A stretch of 64,000 nucleotides of DNA from an uncultured Pelagibacteraceae bacterium (GTDB lineage Bacteria; Pseudomonadota; Alphaproteobacteria; Pelagibacterales; Pelagibacteraceae), in NCBI GenBank assembly GCA_902537845.1, contig CACBDC010000005.1, forward strand, positions 1 through 64,000, read 5' to 3'. How positions within the stretch are numbered: the stretch's first letter is position 1; each line of letters starts with the position of its first letter. The notes beneath the pieces are model-generated. The model did no database searches, was not told the origin of the DNA, and worked only from the letters and a program-made list of their open reading frames with translations. This document shows, in pieces, positions 18,310 to 27,291 of this stretch. The position numbers and the translations under genes are program-made.

Positions 18310-19140
18310 TTAAAGTTTGAAAAACTCATACAAAAACCTTGTGCCAATTATTACTAAAAAAAAGCCAAAATATTTTGTCATCTTTTTTTTATTAATTCTG
18401 TGACTCGCTTTAGCGCCTATTCTTGCCATAAATGCCGTGATTGGAAAAAATATTAAAAAAGCAGGTATATTAAGAAAACCAACACTTAAGGGTAAATTAG
18501 CATTAAGAAAAGAGCCTGAGATTAAAAAACCTCCAGCTCCGAATAAGGCTATAATGAAACCGATAGCAGCAGCGCTACCAATTGCTTTGTTAATTGGATA
18601 GCCAAAGAATTTTAAAATTGGAACATTCATTACAGCTCCTCCTATACCCATTGGAGCAGAGATAAATCCACTTATAATCCCGGATATCCCTTTTGCTAGT
18701 AGCCCCATCTTTATTTCAATATTTTCCTCTTTTTCTTTCAGGAAAAGTAAATAAAAAGCCAAAATATAAACAATCACTGTAAAAAATAAGATAAGTGGTT
18801 TGGTTTTTAAACTTGCAGCTAATATTGTTCCTAAAATCACACCTATGGCAACAAAAAAACCGTAGCCCTTAACAATGTTAAAATCTACAGCTTTATGCTG
18901 ATGATGAGTTAAAACAGAAACAATTGAAGTTGGGATGATAATACCAAAAGACGTTCCTACTGCTAAATGCATCAAGTAAGATGGCTCAATACCAGAAGCA
19001 CTAAAAATATAAAAAAGAATTGGAACGGTTATTAACCCACCTCCAATACCAAATAGCCCAGCTGCATAGCCAGCTGGAATTGCTGTTATTACCATAATAA
19101 AAATTAGGTAAATAATTTCTGATTGCGAAAGTATTTCCAA
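18310..19140 (-). CDS. TauE/SafE family membrane transporter
   Basis: 276 residues with about eight hydrophobic helices in two related halves. Glycine-rich repeats GLFGIGGGLITVP (residues ~28-40) and SAPMGIGGAVMNVP (~161-174) are the duplicated signature of the sulfite exporter TauE/SafE family. These are anion exporters or permeases, often for sulfite, sulfonates or sulfoacetate. A link with the taurine-type genes at 54-63 kb is possible but distant. It lies 2 bp downstream of dusA on the same strand. Confidence 0.85.
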   Translation of the reverse strand: MEILSQSEIIYLIFIMVITAIPAGYAAGLFGIGGGLITVPILFYIFSASGIEPSYLMHLAVGTSFGIIIPTSIVSVLTHHQHKAVDFNIVKGYGFFVAIGVILGTILAASLKTKPLILFFTVIVYILAFYLLFLKEKEENIEIKMGLLAKGISGIISGFISAPMGIGGAVMNVPILKFFGYPINKAIGSAAAIGFIIALFGAGGFLISGSFLNANLPLSVGFLNIPAFLIFFPITAFMARIGAKASHRINKKKMTKYFGFFLVIIGTRFLYEFFKL

Positions 19141-19142
19141 AC

Positions 19143-20126
19143 TTATCTTTCTAAAGATAAAGGATTAGTTTTCTTTACCTGGTCCATTATATGATTTACT
19201 TTTTGAAGGTCTGCATCTCGAATACACATATTTTTAGAGAGGTATTGTTTCCATACACGAGATCCATTTTGGCCGTGAAATAATCCTACAGTATGTCTCA
19301 TAATATGGTTTAATTGAACTCCTTTTGAAGTTTGTTCTTGAATATATGGAATTAAATTTTCCATGACTTCTGTTCTAGTTGGAACTTCTTTATTATTAAA
19401 TATTTCTTTTTCAATATCGGCCAAAAAATATGGGGAGTGGTAAATAGCTCTTCCAATCATAACTCCATCAACATGTGATAAGTGAGTCTTAATATCTTCA
19501 GTTGATTTAATTCCACCGTTAATAATGATTTCGTCATTTTTGAAATGTTCTTTAAGTCTATAAACAAAATCGTATTTTAAAGGGGGAATATTTAAATTCT
19601 CTTTTGGACTTAATTTTTTTAATAAAGCTTTTCTTGCATGAATAATAAATTTTTTTGATCCCGCATCTTTTGTTGTTTGAATAAAAGATTTTAAAAATTC
19701 AAAATTTTCTACATCATTATATCCAATTCTTGTTTTAATAGTTATTGGTAGCTTGGTAGTTTTAGCCATAGCTTCAATGCATTTTGCCACAAGCTTAGGT
19801 TCTTGCATTAAGCATGCCCCAAATTTATTTTTTTGAACTTTTTTACTTGGACAACCCAAATTTAAATTTATTTCATTATATCCATAATCTTCAGAAATTT
19901 TACAAGCCTCAGATAGTTCATCTGGATTAGAGCCACCAATTTGTAAAGCTACTGGATTGGTTATTTTATTAAAAGAAAGTAGTTTATTTCTATCACCTCT
20001 GATAATTGCATTAGCAACAATCATTTCAGAATATAATTGAATATTTTTACTGATAAGACTTAAAAAATATATTTCGTGCCTATCAGTGCAATCCATCATC
20101 GGTGCAACTGAAACAGATTTCTTCAT
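19143..20126 (-). CDS. dusA: tRNA-dihydrouridine synthase A
   Basis: 327 residues. An N-terminal FMN-binding barrel begins with VAPMMDCTDRH, which contains the DusA-typical MD-T-R pattern. NLNLGCPSKKVQ and FGACLM (catalytic Cys105) are the Dus active site, followed by RIGYND and NGGIKS. It reduces U20/U20a in tRNA D-loops using NADPH. It follows rpoZ by 3 bp, so rpoZ and dusA are co-transcribed. Confidence 0.93.
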   Translation of the reverse strand: MKKSVSVAPMMDCTDRHEIYFLSLISKNIQLYSEMIVANAIIRGDRNKLLSFNKITNPVALQIGGSNPDELSEACKISEDYGYNEINLNLGCPSKKVQKNKFGACLMQEPKLVAKCIEAMAKTTKLPITIKTRIGYNDVENFEFLKSFIQTTKDAGSKKFIIHARKALLKKLSPKENLNIPPLKYDFVYRLKEHFKNDEIIINGGIKSTEDIKTHLSHVDGVMIGRAIYHSPYFLADIEKEIFNNKEVPTRTEVMENLIPYIQEQTSKGVQLNHIMRHTVGLFHGQNGSRVWKQYLSKNMCIRDADLQKVNHIMDQVKKTNPLSLER

Positions 20127-20129
20127 TAG

Positions 20130-20627
20130 CTACTCTGATTTATTTTCTTCTGCTGGAGCTTCTTCGCTTAACTCAAGTGGAGCTTCTTCAGTATCTAAAT
20201 TTTCTTCTTTTATCTCTGGCTGCTCAGCTTTTAATTCTGATAAAGCCTCATCAGCTAAACTTGGTTTTTTAATCTCAGGAATTCTTCTTGTTCTTTTTGA
20301 TGGAAGAATGGCAACACCGCTTTTAGAAACCTGACCTTTATATAAATTTTCAAAGTCATCATTAGTTTCCTCTTCCGTTTCTTCTTGCTCTTCTAATTCA
20401 TCTGGTTCTTTACGAAGTCTTTTAATAGCGCTAGCCTCAACTTCTTTTACATTAATCTTTCCGTCGCCGATTTCTCGTAGTGAAATTATAGTCCTCTTAT
20501 CGTTATCTTCTTCGACAAGCATAGGAGACCCAGCATTTAATTGAACTGTTCTTTCTTTTGCTAAAAGAACTAAGTCATATTGATTATCAACTTTTTCTAA
20601 ACAGTCTTCTACGGTAATTCTTGCCAT
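20130..20627 (-). CDS. rpoZ: RNA polymerase omega subunit with long acidic C-terminal tail
   Basis: 165 residues. Residues 1 to about 75 are the omega domain (MARITVEDCLEKV, NQYDLVLLAKERT, KRTIISLREI). The remaining ~90 residues are low-complexity and very acidic (runs of E/D with EELEEQEETEEE-like composition, then a basic RTRRIPEIKK patch and another acidic run). Omega helps beta' folding and polymerase assembly. E. coli omega is about 91 residues, so the tail is an extension. Longer omegas occur in alphaproteobacteria, and the function of the tail is unknown. Confidence 0.9.
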   Translation of the reverse strand: MARITVEDCLEKVDNQYDLVLLAKERTVQLNAGSPMLVEEDNDKRTIISLREIGDGKINVKEVEASAIKRLRKEPDELEEQEETEEETNDDFENLYKGQVSKSGVAILPSKRTRRIPEIKKPSLADEALSELKAEQPEIKEENLDTEEAPLELSEEAPAEENKSE

Positions 20628-20667
20628 GATGGTTGTTATTTATTCAATTGAGTTTAATAAATCAAGC

Positions 20668-21885
20668 TTAATTTAGCAGCCTTACGGGTTCTATTGTATT
20701 CCTGATTAAAATTAATAAAGCTAATGAAATTATAACGTAAGCAGCCCCCACAAAAGCAATATTTTCAATAGTATATCCTATATCAATTAACTGGCCAAAA
20801 ACTGCTGTGCCAAATGCAGTTGAAAAAACCATAAATGCAGTAGTTAAGGCTTTTATGCTTCCAATATATTTTACTCCATATATTTCTGCCCAAGTGGAAG
20901 ATCCAAGAATATTTGCTAAGCCGTTAGATACTCCAATTAATCCTAGAAAAACATAAGCGAATATTTCATGGTTAAAATAAAATAAAGTTATCATCGCAAG
21001 TAATAATGGTAAATTCATATAGAGTATAAGTTTTCGCCCTGTAAATTTATCTACTAAGAAACCTGAGATAAATAGTGTAGCTATGGATGTTATTGAATAA
21101 ATCATAAACGCTTTTGGTATCGTATATACTGCCCACATTTTCGAGTCAGATATAAAAGATTGATAAACAAAAACGCCTGTAGCGATCCAAGGCATCGCAA
21201 GCATGTTTAAAGATACTATATAAAATCTATAATCTTTTAAAACATCTCTTCTTCTCCAGCTTTTAATTTTAAGTTTTTTATTTCCAGGATTAGGATCTGC
21301 TTCTCTTGAGTCGAGTTTTATGGACTTAATTGTGTTTAAAATTACAAAAGGCAAAAATAGAATTATTAGTATTGCGATTCCTTGCCAGACAGTTCTCCAA
21401 GAATAAATAAGGAAAAAATAAGTTATAAGAACTGGTAAAATAAATTCTGCTGTAGATAAACCAAACCAAATAGTGCTTAATGCCTTTCCTCTAGATCTTT
21501 CAAAAAATCTGGAAATAGTTGTGGTTGAGGTATGACTCATTAAACCTTGTCCAGAAAATCTCATTAAGAAAATTCCAACCGCTAAAAAGTAAATACTATT
21601 TATAAATGAAAAAAATAATGAAGAAGCAAATAATAATATTACTACAAATAATGAATAATTTAAAATTCTATAATCGTCTATTTTTTTTCCAACCCAAATA
21701 AGAAGCAAACTTGAAAAAATTGTTGCACTTGCATAGATACTGCCGAATTGTCCATGAGTAATACCAAGTTCATTTCTTATCGGTGCGTTAAACAATCCCA
21801 AAAAAAAGCTCTGTCCAAAACTAGAAAAAAATGTAAATATAAATCCAAATATAATTACTTTTTTATTTAACGTGAGGTTAATCAT
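20668..21885 (-). CDS. major facilitator superfamily transporter
   Basis: 405 residues with 12 probable membrane helices in two halves joined by a basic cytoplasmic loop (KKLKIKSWRRRD near residues 200-211). The N-terminal half has GITHGQFGSIYASA, reminiscent of the oxalate/formate-type and MCT-like MFS branch. The substrate is unknown. The ATG at 21885 is only 2 bp from the divergent ATG at 21888 and has no visible ribosome-binding site, so the true start may be further inside the frame. Confidence 0.82.
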   Translation of the reverse strand: MINLTLNKKVIIFGFIFTFFSSFGQSFFLGLFNAPIRNELGITHGQFGSIYASATIFSSLLLIWVGKKIDDYRILNYSLFVVILLFASSLFFSFINSIYFLAVGIFLMRFSGQGLMSHTSTTTISRFFERSRGKALSTIWFGLSTAEFILPVLITYFFLIYSWRTVWQGIAILIILFLPFVILNTIKSIKLDSREADPNPGNKKLKIKSWRRRDVLKDYRFYIVSLNMLAMPWIATGVFVYQSFISDSKMWAVYTIPKAFMIYSITSIATLFISGFLVDKFTGRKLILYMNLPLLLAMITLFYFNHEIFAYVFLGLIGVSNGLANILGSSTWAEIYGVKYIGSIKALTTAFMVFSTAFGTAVFGQLIDIGYTIENIAFVGAAYVIISLALLILIRNTIEPVRLLN

Positions 21886-21887
21886 TA

Positions 21888-22757
21888 ATGAGTTGTAAAG
21901 TTTCTTTCATAGGTCTTGGTGTTATGGGTTATCCCATGGCTGGTTATATATCAAAAGCTGGTCACAATGTAACCGTTTATAATCGTACAAAAGCTAAAGC
22001 TGAAAAGTGGGCAAAAGAATATAAAGGTAATGTTGCAGATACTCCTATGGATGCTGCAAAAGATAGTGACTTTATTTTTACATGTGTTGGAAACGATAAT
22101 GATTTAAGAGAAGTGACTTTAGGTGACAAAGGATTGTTTAAAACTGCAAAAAAAGGTTCAATCTACATAGATAATACAACTGCCTCAGCAAACATTGCTA
22201 GAGAGTTATATAAAGCAGCAAAAGGAAAAGGTTTTGATTTCTTAGATGCTCCCATTTCGGGTGGACAAGCTGGAGCCGAAGGTGGAATTTTAACTGTAAT
22301 GGTTGGAGGGGATGAAGCTCCATTTAAAAAAGCAGAGCCAGTTATTGATTGCTATAGTAAAAAAATAAAATTACTTGGTCCATCTGGGAGTGGCCAGTTG
22401 ACTAAGATGGTTAATCAGATTTGTATTGCAGGACTTGTGCAAGGTTTATCAGAGGCAATTAACTTTGGAATGAATGCAGGATTAAATATGCATGATGTAA
22501 TTGAGGTAATTTCAAAAGGTGCGGCTCAGTCTTGGCAAATGGATAATAGACATAAAACAATGATTGAAGATAAGTTTGATTACGGTTTTGCTGTTGATTG
22601 GATGAGAAAAGATTTAAAAATAGCAATGGACGAAGCTAAGAAAAATAATTCACCACTACCTATCACAAAAATAATTGATGAATATTATGCTGAAGTACAA
22701 AAAATGGGTGGTCAAAGATGGGATACTTCAAGCCTAATTAAAAGATTTAGAAAATAA
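21888..22757 (+). CDS. 3-hydroxyisobutyrate dehydrogenase family (beta-hydroxyacid dehydrogenase)
   Basis: 289 residues. The Rossmann start is FIGLGVMGYPMA, DAPISGG(Q)AGAE at about 120-130 is the substrate loop, and KMVNQ near 173 carries the catalytic Lys. The family oxidises 3-hydroxyisobutyrate or reduces tartronate semialdehyde (GarR), and sequence alone does not fix the substrate. GAGG lies 10 nt before the ATG. It is followed after 3 bp by a GTG-started flavin-binding protein in the same direction. Confidence 0.85.
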   Translation: MSCKVSFIGLGVMGYPMAGYISKAGHNVTVYNRTKAKAEKWAKEYKGNVADTPMDAAKDSDFIFTCVGNDNDLREVTLGDKGLFKTAKKGSIYIDNTTASANIARELYKAAKGKGFDFLDAPISGGQAGAEGGILTVMVGGDEAPFKKAEPVIDCYSKKIKLLGPSGSGQLTKMVNQICIAGLVQGLSEAINFGMNAGLNMHDVIEVISKGAAQSWQMDNRHKTMIEDKFDYGFAVDWMRKDLKIAMDEAKKNNSPLPITKIIDEYYAEVQKMGGQRWDTSSLIKRFRK

Positions 22758-22760
22758 ATC

Positions 22761-23372
22761 GTGTCACAAGAAGTTGTAAGTTACTACGAAGATTCACAAG
22801 AGATAGAAAAAAAAATATGGGACCTTTTAACTAAAGCAGTTAAAGATAGATCCTCAGAGTTTAGAACACCTGTATTCATTTGTGGAAATGATAAAGATCT
22901 CGATGGTAGAGTTGTTGTTTTAAGAAAAGCAGATCAACAACATAACTTTATTCAATATCATAGTGACATTAGATCTTCTAAAATTAATAAAATAAAAAAA
23001 AATCCTCACTGTTCGATTTTGTTTTACGGTAAAGAAGAAAAAATACAACTTAGAGTAAAAGCCGAATGTGAAGTAAATTATAATAATGATATTACAAAAG
23101 AGTCTTGGGAAAAAACAGGGCATATCAGTAGAAAATGTTACTTAGTTACAAATGGACCTGGAACCGAATCTGAAAAACCAACATCAGGTTTAGATAATAA
23201 ATTTGATAACTTTGATTTCACAAAAGAAGAAAGCGAAGCGGGCTACAAAAACTTTTGTGTAATAAGATGTAAAATTAAAAGTATAGAGTGGCTTTATTTA
23301 GCAGCTAAAGGTCATCGAAGAGCTTTAATTGATTTTAATGGATCTAAAAAATTTACTTGGTTAGTTCCCTAG
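22761..23372 (+). CDS. pyridoxamine 5'-phosphate oxidase-like FMN-binding protein
   Basis: 203 residues from a GTG start. A split-barrel fold of the PNPOx family is suggested by FRTPVFICGNDKDLDGRVVVLRKAD, where RVVVLR is the FMN-phosphate site, plus YHSDIRSSKINKI and a C-terminal RCKIKSIEWLYLAAKGHRRA segment resembling the alr4036/PNPOx dimerisation type. It may be a heme- or flavin-utilising reductase rather than true PdxH, since the PdxH C-terminal W-QGxRLHDR-like signature is missing. The 3' end overlaps the convergent lyase gene by 12 bp. Confidence 0.7.
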   Translation: MSQEVVSYYEDSQEIEKKIWDLLTKAVKDRSSEFRTPVFICGNDKDLDGRVVVLRKADQQHNFIQYHSDIRSSKINKIKKNPHCSILFYGKEEKIQLRVKAECEVNYNNDITKESWEKTGHISRKCYLVTNGPGTESEKPTSGLDNKFDNFDFTKEESEAGYKNFCVIRCKIKSIEWLYLAAKGHRRALIDFNGSKKFTWLVP

Positions 23373-24170
23373 GTTTTTAGTTACTTTTTCTTTTGTAGAA
23401 CCTAAATTAACTTCGTCAAAGTAGACAACCATATTTGGATACGGTTTTTCTCCATGTTCCCTCTTCCAACCACTGACAAATGTCTGATAAATTCCAAAAT
23501 CTAATCCAACACCTCTTTTGGTATATGGCGTAATATTTTTTATATTCTCTGAATTTAGTATTAATTTATTATTAATCCAAACTTTCATGTACCCATTTTC
23601 TTCTCTTGAGTATCGAGCATTAATAAGTACATCTGTCCATTTACCCTTCATATCATTTATCTTTATTGCTTTTTTCATCTCAACATACTCACCACTCCAC
23701 ATTCTTCCAACTTCTAGCCACTCTCCACTTCTATCTGTCACCATAAGAATGGGCTTCCAACCTTTTTCATAAAGTTGAGCAAAAGTAGTTCTAACTGGAG
23801 CTACTGATTGATAGTCATTTGGTAAATAGATAGATGCAGAATACCAGTGATCTTTTTTACCCATTTGATATTTTTTAAATTGTAGCTCAGTTCGTTGTCT
23901 ATCTTTTTTACAATCATCGTGTCCGCTATCTTTACCACAATCGCCTAGTCTAACCTCAAATCTGTAAGATTTTTTTCCAGATCTAACAGGATGGCCATCT
24001 TTACTATTAACTAAATTTAAAGAATATTTTTTTTTATGAGAGATAGTTTTCTTTTTCACCTCAGTATTAGAAACATCTTTACTATTTTTGGCTTCCAAAT
24101 TTGAGAAACCTAAACATAAAATGGCAATCAAAAAAAAACTATTTCTTATATTTCTTAAAATTTTCGACAT
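23361..24170 (-). CDS. secreted polysaccharide lyase-like protein (heparin-lyase-type jelly roll)
   Basis: About 269 residues from ATG 24170; an ATG four codons upstream is also possible. Signal peptide covers residues to about 28 (ILCLGFSNLEA). The mature part has RFEVRLGDC, KKDRQRTELQ, YSASIYLPNDY and VYFDEVNLG, the order of elements in the Polysacc_lyase (PF14099-like) concanavalin-type fold. It would act in the periplasm or outside on an acidic glycan. The conserved R-x-E and the late H-G-E pieces are consistent with that family, but catalytic residues cannot be fixed by eye. Its start overlaps the end of the gamma-carbonic-anhydrase gene. Confidence 0.72.
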   Translation of the reverse strand: MSKILRNIRNSFFLIAILCLGFSNLEAKNSKDVSNTEVKKKTISHKKKYSLNLVNSKDGHPVRSGKKSYRFEVRLGDCGKDSGHDDCKKDRQRTELQFKKYQMGKKDHWYSASIYLPNDYQSVAPVRTTFAQLYEKGWKPILMVTDRSGEWLEVGRMWSGEYVEMKKAIKINDMKGKWTDVLINARYSREENGYMKVWINNKLILNSENIKNITPYTKRGVGLDFGIYQTFVSGWKREHGEKPYPNMVVYFDEVNLGSTKEKVTKNLGN

Positions 24171-24642
24171 AGTCTCTAGCATTTTCTTTAATATGTTCTA
24201 TTTCCTCGTCTGTAACTTGTCTGACTACTTTACCGGGACTACCAAGCACTAATGATCTTTCAGGTATAACTTTATTTTCTGTAACAAGTGCGTTAGCGCC
24301 AATGATACAATTTTTTCCAATTTTGGTTTTATTTAGTATTGTTGAACCTATTCCAATTAAACAATCATCAGCAATCTCACAACCATGAAGCATCACCATA
24401 TGTCCTATGGTAACTCCTTTTCCAACTATAGTTGGACAACCCGGATCAGTATGAATAACACTTCCGTCCTGAACGTTTGAATTTTCACCAATGGTAATTG
24501 GCTCAAGATCTCCTCTCAAAGTTGTATTGAACCAAATATTAGAATTTTTTTTAAGTTCTACCCTACCGATGATAACAGCATTAGGTGCAACCCAACTACC
24601 TGGATCTATTTTTGGAGTTTGTCCTTCAAAATCATAAATCAT
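24139..24642 (-). CDS. gamma-carbonic anhydrase family protein
   Basis: 167 residues of hexapeptide-repeat left-handed beta-helix, the standard length for YrdA/CaiE/PaaY-type proteins. The three zinc-ligand histidines are in place: H64 (VIHTDPG), H81 and H86 (GHMVMLHGC). Arg43 and Asp45 in TLRGDLEPI match the family. It may hydrate CO2 or act as an acyl-CoA-related hydrolase; many homologs have no proven activity. It is first of two genes on the minus strand and divergent from a thioredoxin-fold gene 41 bp away. Confidence 0.88.
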   Translation of the reverse strand: MIYDFEGQTPKIDPGSWVAPNAVIIGRVELKKNSNIWFNTTLRGDLEPITIGENSNVQDGSVIHTDPGCPTIVGKGVTIGHMVMLHGCEIADDCLIGIGSTILNKTKIGKNCIIGANALVTENKVIPERSLVLGSPGKVVRQVTDEEIEHIKENARDYVENFKKYKK

Positions 24643-24683
24643 AAAATTGCTGTAATGTATTATTAATTAATTTATAATACATT

Positions 24684-25241
24684 ATGGCTCTAACTAAAAC
24701 CCCGGTTTGTGATTTTGGAAAAAAAGCTGAGGATTTCAAACTAAAATCAATCAATAATAAAGTAATCTCTTTAAATGATATCAAGGGCGAAAAAGCTACT
24801 CTTATAATGTTTATCTGCAATCATTGCCCTTATGTAAAAGCAATTATTAAAGATTTAGCTAAAGATTGCAATGAACTTAAAAAAAATGGAATTAACTCTG
24901 TAGCTATCATGTCAAATGATACAAAAAATTATCCTGAAGACTCATTCGAGAACATGATCAAATTTGCTGATAACAATAATTTTGGTGAGATAAACTATTT
25001 ATTTGATGAAACGCAAGAAATTGCTAAAAAATATGGTGCAGTATGTACGCCTGATTTTTTTGGTTATAATAAAGATTTAAAACTTCAATACAGAGGTAGA
25101 TTTAGAGAGTTAAAAGATTTAAAACCAATAAATAATGGTGACAGTGATTTAAAGATAGCTATGAAAATAGTTGCACAAACTCAGAAAGGTCCTGATCAAC
25201 AAATTCCAAGTATGGGCTGTAACATAAAGTGGTTTAATTAA
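24684..25241 (+). CDS. thioredoxin-fold (AhpC/TSA/Redoxin-like) protein
   Basis: 185 residues. After a peroxiredoxin-like start (DFGKKAEDFKLKSINNK) comes MFICNHCPYVKAI, where CNHC is the redox pair of this thioredoxin-like family. A later CTPDFFGYN includes the cis-Pro region (CTPD). No signal peptide is present, so it is cytoplasmic. It is likely a thiol peroxidase or disulfide reductase of unknown partner. The stop overlaps the next ATG by 1 base. Confidence 0.85.
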   Translation: MALTKTPVCDFGKKAEDFKLKSINNKVISLNDIKGEKATLIMFICNHCPYVKAIIKDLAKDCNELKKNGINSVAIMSNDTKNYPEDSFENMIKFADNNNFGEINYLFDETQEIAKKYGAVCTPDFFGYNKDLKLQYRGRFRELKDLKPINNGDSDLKIAMKIVAQTQKGPDQQIPSMGCNIKWFN

Positions 25242-26326
25242 TGTTTTTGGTTTCTACTAGAAATTTTCCTCCTGAGCTTGGCGGGATGCAGAACCTAATG
25301 GAGGGTTTATCTAATGCACTTTTAAATCATGGTCCGGTAAAAGTTTTTGCGGAAACTCACGATGGAGATAAAAATTATGATCAAAATTCAAAATTAAATA
25401 TACAAAGAGTGTCAGGTTTAAAAATTTTTCGTAAATATAGAAAAGCAAACCTAGTAAAGGAGTTCTTAGTATCTAACGAGGTAAGAGCTTGTTTTTTTGA
25501 TCATTGGAAAAGTATTGAAAATATTGAAAAAAATTTATTGAATAGAACTAAATCATTTTGCTTAATTCATTCAAAGGAAATTAATCATCCAGTTGGATCG
25601 TCATTAAATAAAAGAGTTTTAACTGCCCTAGCTAAGGCAGACCACGTTATAGCTAATTCAAAATTTACAAAAGAGTTTGCAATTAAGCTGGGTGTTAAAA
25701 ATGTTACTGTAATCAATCCAGGTTGCAACTACCCTATTCCTATAAATGATGAAGCAAAGGAATTTGCAAAAAAAATATATGGAAATGCTTCACCAAAATT
25801 AATTACTATTTCAAGATTAGATGGAAGAAAAAGTCATCACAATGTAATGATGACGGTTAAGAATCTTCTTACAAAATATCCAAGCCTTAAATATGTCTCA
25901 ATAGGTGATGGTGATGAAGGAAATAATCTTTTAAGACTTAGAAAAACACTTGGATTAGAAAAGAGTGTTGAATTTATATTCAAATCTACCGAACAGGAAA
26001 AAGTAGCTTTATTAGAACAGTCAAATATATTTGTTATGCCGTCAGTAATTTATAAAAAATCTGTTGAGGGATTTGGTATTACTTATATTGAGGCAGCCTC
26101 ATATGGCAAACCCTCCATTGGTGGAATTTATGGTGGAGAAGGTGATGCTATTAAAAGTGGTCAAACTGGTTATCTATGTAATGGAAATGATTTAAATGCA
26201 ATTTACGACACTTTGTTAAAAACTTTAGCTAATGATCACTATTTAGAGTTGGGATCTAATGCTTTAGAATTTTCAAAAAAATTTAGTTGGGAAAAAATTA
26301 TAAAAGAATATATTAATCTAATTTAG
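25241..26326 (+). CDS. glycosyltransferase family 4
   Basis: 361 residues with a GT-B fold. FPPELGGMQ at residues 6-14 is the N-terminal glycine loop, ITISRLDGRKSHH (~188-200) the start of the nucleotide-sugar domain, and EGFGITYIEAASYGKPSI (~273-290) the E-x7-E donor site. It is similar in style to PimB-like mannosyltransferases. It transfers a sugar in cell-envelope glycan synthesis. It is convergent with a GT9 gene (14 bp overlap). Confidence 0.88.
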   Translation: MFLVSTRNFPPELGGMQNLMEGLSNALLNHGPVKVFAETHDGDKNYDQNSKLNIQRVSGLKIFRKYRKANLVKEFLVSNEVRACFFDHWKSIENIEKNLLNRTKSFCLIHSKEINHPVGSSLNKRVLTALAKADHVIANSKFTKEFAIKLGVKNVTVINPGCNYPIPINDEAKEFAKKIYGNASPKLITISRLDGRKSHHNVMMTVKNLLTKYPSLKYVSIGDGDEGNNLLRLRKTLGLEKSVEFIFKSTEQEKVALLEQSNIFVMPSVIYKKSVEGFGITYIEAASYGKPSIGGIYGGEGDAIKSGQTGYLCNGNDLNAIYDTLLKTLANDHYLELGSNALEFSKKFSWEKIIKEYINLI

Positions 26327-27245
26327 CTTTCGCTTCTTTAAGGACAGTATTAACGTCTAAATCGTTTAAATTTTTTACTGAGATAGCTTTAAAATTAAAG
26401 TTTTCAATACTCACTTTTTTTGCTGATGTATGACTACCGAATAAAACTAACCCCTTTTTATCTAGATGAGAGGCAATATGTGCTGGTCCTGTATCATTTG
26501 CAATAATAAGTTTTGCACTATTTATTAAAGATACTAAAGTTTTTAATGTTACATGTTCGTTATTCTCCAAAACAACTTTTGCATTTAATTCAAAAGCTTC
26601 TTTAATTTCATTGGGTCCTGGAGCAAGAAGCACTGAATATTTATTTTTAAATTCTTGTTTTAATTTTTGAACTAGTTCTTTGTAGTAAGGCCATTTTTTA
26701 TTTTTTAACTTTGGAGAGCAAAATGGAAATAAAAGGATATATTCTCTATTTGTATATTTTTTAACTAAATGAGAAGTATTTTCAATTGCCCAGCTTAAAT
26801 CAATATTTTTGGTAAATTCAGTTTGAATGCCACTTTTTTTAAGTTGTATTTCCATTCTATCTAGAACAGGTTCTTTATTAAAATCACTTTTCCGCTGACC
26901 TGGTTCTAAAGCTGTTTCAGATGATGACCATTCAACATTTTTTATTACAAATCTCTTGTAAAATTTTGTCCGACTTGAATTTTGTAGATCGAAAACTTTA
27001 CTAAAATCGTACTTTGATAAAGTTTTTTTTAAACTATTTAAATAGAATAAATTCCATCTAGGTAATCTTTTGTCAATTAACACTCCATCCAAATAAGGAC
27101 ACTCAGACATAAAAATTGAGTAAGGTTGAGTTGTAAGTAAAAAAACTTTTCTATTCGAATGAAATTTTTTAATATCTTTAATTGCACCATTAGCTTGAAT
27201 TAAGTCCCCAAGTGAACCATGTTTAATTATTAATATATTTGACAT
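26313..27245 (-). CDS. glycosyltransferase family 9 (heptosyltransferase-like)
   Basis: 310 residues. N-terminal LIIKHGSLGDLIQANGAIKDIKK is the GT9 start, FPFCSPKLKNKKWPYYKELV begins the second domain, and IIANDTGPAHIASHLDKKGLVLFG is the donor-binding signature. The family adds ADP-heptose to lipopolysaccharide core. The sugar used here is not known. It lies alone on the minus strand, divergent from the DUF6165 gene by 46 bp. Confidence 0.88.
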   Translation of the reverse strand: MSNILIIKHGSLGDLIQANGAIKDIKKFHSNRKVFLLTTQPYSIFMSECPYLDGVLIDKRLPRWNLFYLNSLKKTLSKYDFSKVFDLQNSSRTKFYKRFVIKNVEWSSSETALEPGQRKSDFNKEPVLDRMEIQLKKSGIQTEFTKNIDLSWAIENTSHLVKKYTNREYILLFPFCSPKLKNKKWPYYKELVQKLKQEFKNKYSVLLAPGPNEIKEAFELNAKVVLENNEHVTLKTLVSLINSAKLIIANDTGPAHIASHLDKKGLVLFGSHTSAKKVSIENFNFKAISVKNLNDLDVNTVLKEAKAKLD

Positions 27246-27291
27246 TATTAATTCCGAGTATATTTAAAGAATGATATAGTCAAATATTAAT

